NCBI GenBank assembly: GCA_002343985.1
Contig: DDTB01000007.1
Location: 1 to 45,099, forward strand
From: Chitinophagaceae bacterium UBA2375
Lineage (GTDB): Bacteria > Bacteroidota > Bacteroidia > Chitinophagales > Chitinophagaceae
Length of the DNA stretch: 45,099 bases
Direction: 5' to 3'
The position numbers were made by a program, and so were the translations under genes. The notes beneath the pieces were generated by a model. That model ran no database searches. It saw only the letters and a program-made list of their open reading frames with translations, and had not been told where the DNA came from. How positions within the stretch are numbered: the first letter of the stretch is position 1; every line of letters begins with the position of its first letter. Below, in pieces: positions 33,984-42,556 of this stretch.

Positions 33984-34628
33984 TTATTGCTTGTGCTTAT
34001 TATTATAAAATTTACAAGCGGTAGTTAAGCCACATTCCCCGCATTTCGGGGATCGCGCCGTGCAGGTGTACCTGCCATGCAGGATTAGCCAGTGATGGGC
34101 TTTATGCACCAATTCCTTCGGGATATGCCTGATCAGCTGTTTTTCGGCTGCCAGGGGCGTTTTTGCCGCTGTGGTGAGCCCCAACCTGGCGCTTACCCTG
34201 AAAACATGGGTATCCACGGCCATATTTGGCTGCTGATCGATCACGGAAGTGATCACATTGGCAGTTTTCCGGCCTACGCCGGGCAATGTCACCAGTTCAT
34301 CCACGGTCATGGGAACCTGTCCACCAAACTCATTCATCAATTTATTTGCCATACCCACCAGGTGTTTGGCCTTATTGTTTGGGTAAGAAATGCTCCTTAT
34401 TAAGGGAAACAGTTCTTCCGGGCTGGCTTTACTCAGGGATTCGGGGTCGGGGTAATGTTCAAATAGGGCGGGAGTGGTTTGATTCACCCTTTTATCGGTG
34501 CATTGGGCCGATAAGATGACGGCCACCAGGAGCTGAAAAGGGTTGTCGTACAACAATTCCGTTTCTGCTTCAGGACTGTGTTTGCTGAAATAGTCAATTA
34601 CAAACTGGTATCTCTCTTTTTTTGTCAT
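33984..34628 (-). CDS. nth: Endonuclease III
   Basis: A 214-residue DNA glycosylase/AP lyase that removes oxidised pyrimidines. The helix-hairpin-helix LPGVGRKTANVI carries the catalytic lysine. AVDTHVFRVSARLGL supplies the catalytic aspartate. The four-cysteine iron-sulfur loop C-x6-C-x2-C-x5-C (CTARSPKCGECGLTTAC) is intact near the C-terminus. ILSAQCTDKRVN is the usual N-terminal motif. The start codon directly follows the T-run of a terminator-like hairpin, with no visible Shine-Dalgarno sequence. Confidence 0.96.
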   Translation of the reverse strand: MTKKERYQFVIDYFSKHSPEAETELLYDNPFQLLVAVILSAQCTDKRVNQTTPALFEHYPDPESLSKASPEELFPLIRSISYPNNKAKHLVGMANKLMNEFGGQVPMTVDELVTLPGVGRKTANVITSVIDQQPNMAVDTHVFRVSARLGLTTAAKTPLAAEKQLIRHIPKELVHKAHHWLILHGRYTCTARSPKCGECGLTTACKFYNNKHKQ

Positions 34629-34658
34629 AAAAAAGCCCGTTTCCGGCAGGAAAACGGG
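34629..34658 (-). terminator. Terminator-like hairpin abutting the nth start codon
   Basis: Read on the minus strand, CCCGTTTTCC and GGAAACGGG form a stem with one bulged T around TGCC. C and six T bases follow, and the next base is the A of the nth ATG. It would end transcripts of the 80-residue gene just before nth. Confidence 0.75.
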
Positions 34659-34685
34659 AAATCAGTAAAAAAGTTCAAGATTGGC

Positions 34686-34928
34686 TCAGGCCTGCGGCGT
34701 AAGCTCAGCTTCCACCTTGGCGGCGGCATATTGCTTGATAAAGTCGATGGTTTGCCTTCTCGGGCTATGTTTCACTTCATCGAGTTGCTGGCGGGTGGCT
34801 TTCAGCGTTTCGAATTTTTCGCGCAGCGACCATTGTTGCTGCATGGCTGATTCGATGGCGGCTGATTGCGCGGGCGTTGTTTCTCCGTACAAATATTGCA
34901 GGAGTTCTTCTGTAGAAAAAAATGACAT
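34686..34928 (-). CDS. Unrecognised 80-residue protein
   Basis: A small, charged, probably helical cytosolic protein. The first half, FSTEELLQYLYGETTPAQSA then AIESAMQQQWSLREKFETLK, resembles the N-terminal helices of anti-sigma-factor proteins (a short acidic helix then a 'gel' turn and a helix). However, it has no cysteine or histidine pair for zinc and no membrane helix. The second half is mixed charge (RQQLDEVKHSPRRQTIDFIK). I believe similar proteins occur across Chitinophagaceae but cannot name a family. A terminator-like hairpin directly after the gene supports it being a real transcription unit. It lies 101 bases after the DivIC-like gene. Confidence 0.65.
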   Translation of the reverse strand: MSFFSTEELLQYLYGETTPAQSAAIESAMQQQWSLREKFETLKATRQQLDEVKHSPRRQTIDFIKQYAAAKVEAELTPQA

Positions 34929-35029
34929 GACTGCTTGCGGGCTGTTTACAATTAAATAAATATCATTATCCGCTTATTAAACGGCAGCAGGTACAGATTA
35001 TTGTATGATTCACAGGGTATTTGGAAAAA

Positions 35030-35329
35030 TTATGGCTGCTCAGGCACTACAAACAGGTCTTCATTGTCCTTTTTCATGTAATATTTTTCCCTTGCGTACT
35101 TTTCTATTGTTTGTGCGTTGGTTTTCAACAGGTTAAGTTCTGTCTGCGTTTCTTTGATCTGCTTATTGAGCATTTCCTCGCTTTCCTGCAATTCCCTGAG
35201 TTTTTCTTTCCTTGCCGCGATCAGCCTCCAGTCTTTCGGGTCAAAAAACCACATCCATACCACAAATACCAATAAAGAGAGCACGTATTTGTTTTTCAGG
35301 ATGTTCAACAGTCGGGCCGACAGCTTCAT
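35030..35329 (-). CDS. Septum-formation initiator family protein (DivIC/FtsB-like)
   Basis: A 99-residue bitopic membrane protein of the divisome. A short cytosolic N-terminus leads to one helix (about residues 14-31, KYVLSLLVFVVWMWFF). A periplasmic coiled coil follows (about 40-75, AARKEKLRELQESEEMLNKQ) with the family ending TIEKYAREKYYMKKDNEDLFVV. Members join FtsL and FtsQ/DivIB to activate septal peptidoglycan synthesis. It starts 69 bases after eno; the eno-ftsB/divIC neighbourhood is also known from other bacteria. Confidence 0.9.
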   Translation of the reverse strand: MKLSARLLNILKNKYVLSLLVFVVWMWFFDPKDWRLIAARKEKLRELQESEEMLNKQIKETQTELNLLKTNAQTIEKYAREKYYMKKDNEDLFVVPEQP

Positions 35330-35398
35330 AAAAGTCGAATATGCTACAAGTTACGATGATATATGCAAAAACCGCGCCGCATAGATGTCCACAGGCGT

Positions 35399-36691
35399 TT
35401 ATTTCTTGCCAAACTTTATCTGTCCGTTCGGGTAGATGCCGCTATCGCCCAGCATTTCCTCAATCCGGATCAATTGGTTGTATTTGGCCATGCGGTCGCT
35501 CCTCGATGCGGAACCTGTTTTGATCTGGCCGCAATTCAGGGCCACGGCCAGGTCAGCGATGGTGCTGTCTTCCGTTTCGCCGCTGCGGTGGCTCATGATG
35601 GTGTTAAAGCCATTTTGTTGCGCCATGCTGACCGCGTTGATGGTTTCGGTGAGTGTGCCAATTTGGTTCACTTTTACAAGCAGGCCGTTGGCGATATTTT
35701 CATTGATGCCTTTTTCGAGGCGTTTTACATTGGTCACAAAGAGATCATCGCCCACCAACTGGCATTTTTGCCCGATGGCTTCGGTCAGCATTTTCCAACC
35801 TTTCCAATCGTCTTCAGCCATACCATCTTCGATGGAAACAATTGGGTATTGTTTCACCCAGTTTTCCCAATATTTCACCAGTTGTTCGCTGCTGAGTTTT
35901 TTGCCATCGCTTTTATGGAAGATGTATTTTTTTTCTTTCGCGTTCCAGAGTTCGCTATTGGCAGCATCCATGGCAATCACAACCTGGGAGCCGGTTTTGT
36001 AGCCGGCGGATTGAATAGCTGTCAGAACGGTTTCAATCGCTTCTTCATTGCTCTGGATATTTGGTGCGAATCCACCTTCGTCGCCCACATTCGTGCTATA
36101 CCCTTTCTTTTTCAGCACCGTTTTCAGTGCATGGAAAATTTCCACTCCCCATTGCAGTCCCTGGCTGAAGCTGGTTGCGCCAACGGGCATGACCATGAAT
36201 TCCTGGAAGTCAATTTTATTATCGGCATGCGCGCCACCATTCAGGATATTCATCATAGGTATAGGCAGGATGCGGGCATTGGTGCCACCAATGTAACGAT
36301 ACAGCGGGAGGTTCGCTTCAAGCGCCGCGGCCTTGGCTACAGCTAAACTCACGGCCAGCATGGCATTAGCGCCGAGTTTTGATTTGTTCTCCGTTCCATC
36401 GAGTTGGATCATCATGGCATCGATGCCTGTTTGATCGGCAACATCCCAACCCAGGAGGTTTTCGGCGAGGATGCTGTTGACGTTTTTCACGGCTTTGAGT
36501 ACGCTTTTACCGCCATAGAGTTTCTTATTGTTGTCGCGCAGTTCCACCGCTTCATGAATGCCTGTACTAGCGCCGCTTGGCACGGCGGCACGGCCCATTC
36601 TTTCATTTTCCGTTAAGATATCAACTTCGATGGTTGGGTTTCCGCGGCTGTCGAGTATTTGCCGGGCATGAATGGAAGCGATGTAACTCAT
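35399..36691 (-). CDS. eno: Enolase
   Basis: A 430-residue glycolytic enzyme that converts 2-phosphoglycerate to phosphoenolpyruvate. Motifs in order: ARQILDSRGNPTIEVD, AVPSGASTGIHEAVELRD, NGGAHADNKIDFQEFMVMP, SIEDGMAEDDWKGW, LVGDDLFVTN, LVKVNQIGTLTET and SHRSGETEDSTIADLAV. The ATG at 36691 (MSYIASIHARQIL) was chosen. The 17-codon extension upstream reaches into the promoter word at 36740-36747 and has no family character. gldA ends 78 bases upstream. Confidence 0.97.
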   Translation of the reverse strand: MSYIASIHARQILDSRGNPTIEVDILTENERMGRAAVPSGASTGIHEAVELRDNNKKLYGGKSVLKAVKNVNSILAENLLGWDVADQTGIDAMMIQLDGTENKSKLGANAMLAVSLAVAKAAALEANLPLYRYIGGTNARILPIPMMNILNGGAHADNKIDFQEFMVMPVGATSFSQGLQWGVEIFHALKTVLKKKGYSTNVGDEGGFAPNIQSNEEAIETVLTAIQSAGYKTGSQVVIAMDAANSELWNAKEKKYIFHKSDGKKLSSEQLVKYWENWVKQYPIVSIEDGMAEDDWKGWKMLTEAIGQKCQLVGDDLFVTNVKRLEKGINENIANGLLVKVNQIGTLTETINAVSMAQQNGFNTIMSHRSGETEDSTIADLAVALNCGQIKTGSASRSDRMAKYNQLIRIEEMLGDSGIYPNGQIKFGKK

Positions 36692-36739
36692 GATGAATTG
36701 CAATTTTTTGGTGAAATATATTTTGCCTGGATGGCGCGG

Positions 36740-36773
36740 CAAAAATAATGCGTTTATAGCTGCCTGCCATCAA
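36740..36773 (-). promoter_or_regulatory. Promoter candidate for eno
   Basis: On the minus strand TTG (36773-36771) and TATTTTTG (36747-36740) are 23 bases apart, and the -7 word ends 48 bases before the eno ATG. It lies across the stop codon of gldA, so eno may be transcribed apart from gldA. Confidence 0.5.
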
Positions 36774-37675
36774 CTGGTGAGCGATTTGAAAATATTCTCG
36801 AGGCTGTTGGCCTGTTGTTGCAGGGAAATGATGTCGAGGTTTTGCGCGATGCTGATTTTTAATATTTCTTTTTTCACGGATTCCTGCTGCTGGCAATAAA
36901 TATGGTACGCGGTATCCCTGACTTTGTTCACTTTATCCACACCCGGAATGGCTTCCAGCAGGTTCATCTGTACCGGCGCGCTGAATACCACCAATAGCGC
37001 GCTTTCGGTGGTGGCCATTTTTTGCAGGTCGGCAAGCGATTCATCCGCCACCAGGTTGCCTCGGTTTATGATGATCACGCGGGAGCAAAGGGCTTCCACT
37101 TCCTGCATGATATGGGATGAGAAGATGATGGTTTTATGCTCGGAGAGTTGCCTGATCACATCCCTGATATCCATGATCTGGTTGGGGTCGAGGCCGGATG
37201 TGGGTTCATCGAGGATCAGCACTTCGGGGTCATGGATCAGCGCGGCGGCCAATCCTACACGTTGTTTGTAGCCTTTACTGAGCTGCCCGATTTTTTTATG
37301 CGCTTCCGGTGTGAGCCCAACGGTTTTGATAACCCTGTTGATGGCGTCGGTTGGTTTGCGTACCTGGTGTACAGAAGCGATGAAGCGCAGGTACTCGCGC
37401 ACGTACATGTCGGGATACAAAGGGTTTGCCTCCGGCAGGTACCCGATTTTTTTCCGGGTTTGAATTTGCCCGCTGCGGACCGGTATGCCACAAACCTCTA
37501 TCTCGCCATCGTCGGCGTCGAGGTATCCCGTGATCATTTTCATGGTGGTGGATTTCCCGGCTCCGTTTGGGCCCAGGAATCCGGCCACCTCTCCGGGTTT
37601 CACCGAAAAGGAAATATGATTTACGGCCCTTTGTTCTCCGTAGTTCTTAACCAGGTTACTAACGGTAATGGACAT
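36770..37675 (-). CDS. gldA: Gliding-motility ABC transporter ATP-binding subunit GldA
   Basis: A 301-residue ABC ATPase. Walker A GPNGAGKST is near residues 35-43, the signature LSKGYKQRVGLAAAL is near 133-147, and Walker B VLILDEPTSGLDP is near 152-164, followed by the H-loop SSH. The start SITVSNLVKNYGEQRAVNHISFSV and the whole pattern match GldA as I know it from Flavobacterium, where it works with GldF and GldG in gliding. Those partners are not in the window, so a generic ABC-2-type exporter ATPase is the alternative. It is 21 bases after the RicT-like gene, suggesting co-transcription. Confidence 0.82.
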   Translation of the reverse strand: MSITVSNLVKNYGEQRAVNHISFSVKPGEVAGFLGPNGAGKSTTMKMITGYLDADDGEIEVCGIPVRSGQIQTRKKIGYLPEANPLYPDMYVREYLRFIASVHQVRKPTDAINRVIKTVGLTPEAHKKIGQLSKGYKQRVGLAAALIHDPEVLILDEPTSGLDPNQIMDIRDVIRQLSEHKTIIFSSHIMQEVEALCSRVIIINRGNLVADESLADLQKMATTESALLVVFSAPVQMNLLEAIPGVDKVNKVRDTAYHIYCQQQESVKKEILKISIAQNLDIISLQQQANSLENIFKSLTS

Positions 37676-37696
37676 ACGCTTTATTGCCGGCTGTCA

Positions 37697-39025
37697 TCAG
37701 CCATTATTATCTTTTTTCGGTTGGTTGCCGGGGGGCCTTTGTCCCCTCTGGGGCTGACGCTGCTGCTGTTGCTGATGCGGTCCCCTTGGCGGCCTGTTCG
37801 CGGGTGGCCTGTTCCGGTTATTGTTGCCTGAAGCGCCCTGTGGCCCCTGCCTTGGCGGCCTTTGCTGGCCTTGTTGCGGAGGAGGGCCTTGCTGTTGCCT
37901 TTTTTCCTTGTCGCGGCGCTTGCGCGTGGTCCGTTCAAGGCTTTTCAGGCTGATTTGTCCCACCAGGTCGGCGTATTCAGGCTCTACTTCTTTAGGTTTT
38001 CCCGTATTCACTTCCGCTGTTTCCAGCTCTTCGGGCCTGATGCCCTGCCTGTTCTGTGATTTAATTTTTTTAACCGTGTCAATACTCAGCGGGTATTGCT
38101 TGTTGCTGTCGGGTAATATATACCACATCAGGTTTTTGAAAATATCCTTCTTTACAAGGATGGCCCTTCCTTTGGCTACTTCCAGGTAATCGGCATCTGA
38201 GGGGAAAAACTGGAGCGCGTCGAGGTAGGTGTCGAGCTCATAATTCAGGCAGCATTTCAGCCTGCCGCACTGGCCGCTGAGTTTGGTTTGGTTGATGCTG
38301 AGGTTCTGATAGCGGGCTGCGTTGGTGTTCACGCTTTTGAAATCGCTGAGCCAGGTGCTGCAACAGAGTTCGCGGCCACAGCTTCCGATGCCGCCAACCT
38401 TTCCTGCTTCCTGCCTTGCCCCGATTTGGCGCATTTCCACTTTCACCTTGAATTCTGAAGCGTAAATCTTAATCAACTCACGGAAGTCGACCCTGTCATC
38501 GGCGATATAAAAGAAGGTGGCTTTCCGGCCATCCGCCTGGATTTCCACTTCCGCCATTTTTAATTCGAGTTTCAGTTGCCTGGCAATGGCCCTGCTGCGG
38601 ATGAGCATGGAAGCTTCACGGGCTTTGTTTTCCTTGAGCTTTTCGAGGTCTGTTTCAGAAGCACGGCGCATGATTTTTTTGAATTCACCGTTCTTCTCGT
38701 CGAGTTTATTTTTCTTCAACTGCAGCCTCACCAGTTCGCCGGTCAGGCTAACCATCCCCACATCAAAACCACTTGTACCCTCCACTGTCACCAGGTCACC
38801 TTTTTCAAAGTAATGCACAGTGGTGTTTCGGTAATAATCTTTCCGGCTTCCTTTATTGAAACTAATTTCAATGATTTTGCAACCGTTATGCGGTTCGCTA
38901 TAAGGCAGGTTTGATAGCCAGTCGTACACATTCAGCCGGTTGCATCCTCCGCTGGCACAGTGGCCATGGCTTTGGCATCCACCCGGCGCACCGCTCGTTC
39001 CGGTGCCGCAAGTTCCACATCCCAT
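37697..39025 (-). CDS. RicT/YaaT-like PSP1-domain protein with a low-complexity tail
   Basis: A 442-residue cytosolic protein. The N-terminus is cysteine- and glycine-rich (C3, C6, C17, C23, C28). The PSP1 domain region is about 115-202 (ARQLKLELKMAEVEIQADGR, FFYIADDRVDFRELIKIYAS). Two conserved clusters follow, GSCGRELCCSTWL (C216, C221, C222) and CGRLKCCLNYE (C253, C258, C259). In Bacillus YaaT/RicT such cysteines help bind an iron-sulfur cluster in the complex that modulates RNase Y. From about residue 366 the tail is very rich in Q, P, R, N and G, and probably disordered. holB lies just upstream, the same pairing as in Bacillus. Confidence 0.88.
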   Translation of the reverse strand: MGCGTCGTGTSGAPGGCQSHGHCASGGCNRLNVYDWLSNLPYSEPHNGCKIIEISFNKGSRKDYYRNTTVHYFEKGDLVTVEGTSGFDVGMVSLTGELVRLQLKKNKLDEKNGEFKKIMRRASETDLEKLKENKAREASMLIRSRAIARQLKLELKMAEVEIQADGRKATFFYIADDRVDFRELIKIYASEFKVKVEMRQIGARQEAGKVGGIGSCGRELCCSTWLSDFKSVNTNAARYQNLSINQTKLSGQCGRLKCCLNYELDTYLDALQFFPSDADYLEVAKGRAILVKKDIFKNLMWYILPDSNKQYPLSIDTVKKIKSQNRQGIRPEELETAEVNTGKPKEVEPEYADLVGQISLKSLERTTRKRRDKEKRQQQGPPPQQGQQRPPRQGPQGASGNNNRNRPPANRPPRGPHQQQQQRQPQRGQRPPGNQPKKDNNG

Positions 39026-39202
39026 ATATCAGGTTTGTACGTTTGTATTGAAAAATTCAGAGGTGCAGGTGTTTGGGCAGAAAACGCCCAAGGCGCAGAT
39101 TGGCATACGGCCTGTAATGCAGTCCGTTTTGTATGATGATGTATGCAGTAACCAGTACAGGTCAATCAGACAATAGCAAAATCCGCCGTCAAATCCTTTA
39201 CC

Positions 39203-40417
39203 TCAGTTAGCCAAAATTACTGATTTGTTGGTAATTATGTAATATAACTTGATGGTAAGCGCCGTGAAGAGCATTTTGGCGTTGGCATTGCGTTCAATAT
39301 AATAAGAGGCATCGCTGAGTTCCCTGGCGATGGCTTCCAACTGGCCGGCGTCAAACTTTTTTTCCAGTTTACCGGCCAATTCCACTTTCAGCTCATTTTC
39401 AGTATTGGCAGGACCAGCAGTTCCGGAAATCTTAACGCGGATGGCCATCTCAATAAGCTGTAAAAACTGCTTTAACAGGAGTTTTTGACGCTCCCTTCCC
39501 AGTTTTTGCACTTCGTCCACCCATTTCATCTGTGCTTCACGGGTATTGCGGAATATGTCATTCAACCATGATTTGATCCAGGGTTCCCAATCGTCATCCG
39601 CATGTTTCAGCATGTGTAAGGCTTCCCGGTAATTGCCATCAGCTATAGCGGCAATGGATGCTGCTTCCGTGGGTGGACAGCCTTCCTTTAGTTCCAGGGA
39701 AGCTTCAATGTCAATTGGTTTTAGCCTTGGGACTTTGATCAATTGGAGCCTTGATAAAATGGTGGGCAGCAGTTTGCTTTCCTGTTCACTCACCAAGATG
39801 AACAGTGAGTTTGCCGGCGGTTCCTCTATTAATTTCAGGAGAATATTCCCTTCTCTGTCCAGGTATTCGGGCATCCACATGATGAGGATTTTGAAGGGTG
39901 CTTCAAAACTTTTGAGGCTCATCTTCCGGATGATTTCATGGCATTCGCGGCTGGTGATATTGCCTTGCTGGTTCTCAGCGCCAATGGTTTGGAGCCAGTC
40001 GAAACTATTACCGTATATATCCGTTTTCAGAAAATTCCGCCACTCGGTAGCATAATCTGCGGCGATGGGCTTTTCATTAGGTTTTTTTGTAATGGTGGGA
40101 TAGGTAAAATGGATATCGGGATGTATCCATTTGGCAGCTTTCTGACAAGCGGGGCATTCCCCGCAACTATCAAACATGGGTTCCACGTCAGCGGTAACCG
40201 GTTCGGGGGCATCAAATAATAATGCGGCGGGAGGTATGGAGGATATACCCTGCACTTTTTCACAAACCAGGTATTGCGCGAATGCGATGGCCAATGCCAG
40301 TGCGCCATTGCCTTCCTTACCCAGGAACAGGAGGGCATGGCCTAACCTGTTTTGGTTGTATAGCTGAACGAGTTGATGCTTGAGGTCTTTTTGTCCAATG
40401 ATATCCCTGAACTGCAT
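39203..40417 (-). CDS. holB: DNA polymerase III delta-prime-like clamp-loader subunit
   Basis: A 404-residue AAA+ family protein of the clamp loader. The N-terminal part contains FRDIIGQKDLKHQLVQLYNQ, RLGHALLFLGKEGNGALALA (a Walker-A-like region that lacks the GKT of true ATPases) and the zinc-type CGECPACQKA. The sensor region ILMWMPEYLDREGNILLKLIEEPP and ILSRLQLIKVPRL match delta-prime. The C-terminal third is helical. The non-canonical P-loop (GKEGNGALA) fits delta-prime, which does not hydrolyse ATP in E. coli. The RicT-like gene follows after 177 bases, and a terminator precedes the gene. Confidence 0.88.
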   Translation of the reverse strand: MQFRDIIGQKDLKHQLVQLYNQNRLGHALLFLGKEGNGALALAIAFAQYLVCEKVQGISSIPPAALLFDAPEPVTADVEPMFDSCGECPACQKAAKWIHPDIHFTYPTITKKPNEKPIAADYATEWRNFLKTDIYGNSFDWLQTIGAENQQGNITSRECHEIIRKMSLKSFEAPFKILIMWMPEYLDREGNILLKLIEEPPANSLFILVSEQESKLLPTILSRLQLIKVPRLKPIDIEASLELKEGCPPTEAASIAAIADGNYREALHMLKHADDDWEPWIKSWLNDIFRNTREAQMKWVDEVQKLGRERQKLLLKQFLQLIEMAIRVKISGTAGPANTENELKVELAGKLEKKFDAGQLEAIARELSDASYYIERNANAKMLFTALTIKLYYIITNKSVILAN

Positions 40418-40431
40418 ACTGCAAAGTACAT

Positions 40432-40459
40432 AAAAAAAGGCCGCATGTGCAGGCGGCCT
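40432..40459 (-). terminator. Rho-independent terminator after the glutathione peroxidase gene
   Basis: On the minus strand AGGCCGC (40459-40453) pairs with GCGGCCT (40444-40438), followed by a run of seven T bases overlapping the last stem base. It ends the gene cluster that includes the peroxidase, 15 bases before holB. Confidence 0.87.
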
Positions 40460-40481
40460 CTGTCAAGGAAATGGTCATGCA

Positions 40482-41072
40482 TTATAGCATACTGGTGATT
40501 TCATCGCTCAGGGGTGTCACCCGGCTATCGAATTTGGTCAACAAGCGGCCTTGTTCATCAATCAAAAATTTATTGAAGTTCCATTTCACTTCCGCGTCCA
40601 TCACATGGTTTTGGTTTTTGTTGGTCAGCCATTGGTAGATCGGCGACATATCATCGCCTTTCACAGAAACTTTTGCAGCCATTGGGAAGCTGACACCGTA
40701 GTTTTTCTGGCAGAATGATTTGATTTCCTCGTTACTGCCTGGTTCTTGACCGCCAAAATTATTTGCCGGGAACCCTACGATCACCAACTTTTCTTTATAG
40801 CGTTGGTATAAGGCTTCGAGGTCTTTATATTGGGGCGTATATCCGCATTCGGATGCTGTGTTGACCACCAGGATTTTTTTTCCTTTGAAAGACGCGAAGT
40901 CGATGGTGCCACCGTCCAATGCAGCCACTTTAAACTGGTAAATATTTTTGGTACTGTCTGTGATTTCGGCGCTGGTGCTGATCATGGGTGTGTTTTTGTT
41001 TTGCTGATCGGCATTATTGTTGCCCGCCGTGCAGGAAAGGGTTAACAATACGATCGGTATACATTTCAACAT
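40482..41072 (-). CDS. Glutathione-peroxidase-family lipoprotein
   Basis: A 196-residue protein with a lipoprotein signal (MLKCIPIVLLTLSC), so probably attached to a periplasm-facing membrane. The GPx core is complete: NTASECGYTPQYKDLEALY carries the peroxidatic cysteine (not selenocysteine), FPANNFGGQEPGSNEEIKSFC the catalytic glutamine, and KWNFNKFL the tryptophan and asparagine. Bacterial members usually use thioredoxin rather than glutathione. The ATG at 41072 gives the best signal peptide. An in-frame ATG at 41120 overlaps the previous gene's stop (TAATG) and would suggest coupled translation, but it adds 16 residues before the signal. Confidence 0.88.
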   Translation of the reverse strand: MLKCIPIVLLTLSCTAGNNNADQQNKNTPMISTSAEITDSTKNIYQFKVAALDGGTIDFASFKGKKILVVNTASECGYTPQYKDLEALYQRYKEKLVIVGFPANNFGGQEPGSNEEIKSFCQKNYGVSFPMAAKVSVKGDDMSPIYQWLTNKNQNHVMDAEVKWNFNKFLIDEQGRLLTKFDSRVTPLSDEITSML

Positions 41073-41119
41073 AAAATATTTTTTTAGATAACAATGATGA
41101 TAAAGAATGGTTCGGTTCA

Positions 41120-42526
41120 TTACTGCCTTTCATAACAGCCGATATCCGGGATGCCGACGGGTCGGGGCAGGTTGTCGAGGTCGCTGCTGGCTCCTGTTGC
41201 CGTTCCCTGGTCGATGCCCGGCGCCAAAAGTTGCAGGCGCTGGTGAAAATCAAAATACCTGTTGAAAGGATCGATGCTGTCGAACAGCGGGTCGAGGTTC
41301 CGTATCACGGATTGCAGGTTGCTGAAAGCTGGATCTGTATCGGCCCTGTAGAGACAGTTTTCGAGTGTGAAGTTGAAGGGGCCGGTCCCTTCCCTGGCAG
41401 ATATTACTTCATTATTCACTAGCCCGGGGCTCCCCCAGAAAATGCAGTTCCTGAAAACGGCATTGAGCGGATTCGTTTGTACGCTGCCGTTAGTTGTCGT
41501 AAAGTCCAGCACGGTCAGCACGGGTTCAGCGTGTGCGAGCAGGTTGGTTGAATACGCTGCGGCGGTGCAGTGGGTGAAATGATAATCGCCGCCATATTGT
41601 ATGACGATATTTTTTCCGCAATTGCTGATCAGGCAATTTTCTGCGTCTATGCTGCTCCGGTAGCCGATCAGCCCCACGTTCGCCGCCTGGTCAATGATGC
41701 ATTGTTTCAATATAAGTTTAGGGTTGCTGTTATTTGACGGGTCGATGGCTGCTATTGCCTGGTAAGCGTTTTTCACGATCGCATAGCGCAATACATTGTC
41801 CTGGCTGCTTCCCCTGAAATAAATGCCAGGCCAGCTTCCGGGCAGGTCGCGGTAATATGGATCGAGCCTGTCGCCCCTGAATACAACTTCATGATCTTTC
41901 TCTCCTTCCACCAATAAAGTACCATCTATTAGTAATGGCGCGTTTGCATGCATATATACCTGGCATCCGGCGGGTATGCGCAGTGTGGCGCCGGTATCAA
42001 CACGCAGGCCATCAAGGATAACATAAGGCAGGGTATTGCTCCAGGTTTCCACACCCGTGATGGTTTGGTTTCGAAGGAAAATGGCGTTGCGCCCATATGC
42101 TTCGAGTTGTACATACCGGTCGTTGCCGTTCAGTCTAATCCGGATGCTGTCGCTCACCACAAAAGGCAGGTTGCTGCTGTTGGGGTTGATGAATACCGAT
42201 ACAAATACATAAATGCTGTCATTGGCTGCCAGTTCAATATCAGAAACGGAAGGCCCTCCGAGACCGTTCACATTGATGCGGAAAGATGATGACTGCCCGC
42301 CCATTAGTGCAACATCCGATATGCGTATCCGTTGTTCGTTTGGATTGAAAATTTTGAATGATTGTGTGACGGAACCCGTACTGCTGAAAATGGTATCGAA
42401 CTTCAGGCTGTCGGTACTGGTACGCAGACCGGCGTTGGGCGAGAGGTTGAGCTGGTCTTTCCGGCAGGAATGCAGAGACCCCGATACAACCACGAAGCAA
42501 ACCAATAACAATAACATCCATCTCAT
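41120..42526 (-). CDS. Lipoprotein with a parallel beta-helix-like middle region
   Basis: A 468-residue lipoprotein; the signal sequence ends SGSLHSC, with a cysteine at residue 21. After an early beta-sandwich-like part (about 30-150, TGSVTQSFKIFNPNEQRIRI) comes a right-handed beta-helix-like region (about 165-410), with repeated short strands such as RYAIVKNAYQAIAAID, KQCIIDQAANVGLIG, ENCLISNCGKNIVIQYGG and RNCIFWGSPGLVNNE. The end RPVGIPDIGCYE is typical of 'choice-of-anchor Q' proteins. I cannot infer a substrate or enzymatic activity. It lies 30 bases after comF, and its stop overlaps a possible start of the peroxidase gene. Confidence 0.8.
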   Translation of the reverse strand: MRWMLLLLVCFVVVSGSLHSCRKDQLNLSPNAGLRTSTDSLKFDTIFSSTGSVTQSFKIFNPNEQRIRISDVALMGGQSSSFRINVNGLGGPSVSDIELAANDSIYVFVSVFINPNSSNLPFVVSDSIRIRLNGNDRYVQLEAYGRNAIFLRNQTITGVETWSNTLPYVILDGLRVDTGATLRIPAGCQVYMHANAPLLIDGTLLVEGEKDHEVVFRGDRLDPYYRDLPGSWPGIYFRGSSQDNVLRYAIVKNAYQAIAAIDPSNNSNPKLILKQCIIDQAANVGLIGYRSSIDAENCLISNCGKNIVIQYGGDYHFTHCTAAAYSTNLLAHAEPVLTVLDFTTTNGSVQTNPLNAVFRNCIFWGSPGLVNNEVISAREGTGPFNFTLENCLYRADTDPAFSNLQSVIRNLDPLFDSIDPFNRYFDFHQRLQLLAPGIDQGTATGASSDLDNLPRPVGIPDIGCYERQ

Positions 42527-42556
42527 GCTTCAAATGTACTTTGTTTTTCGCGGAGA

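Noticed and set aside
35363..36346. A 327-codon open frame on the plus strand opposite eno
   Set aside because: It lies entirely antisense to a clear enolase and has no recognisable domain; long antisense frames are common opposite conserved GC-rich genes.
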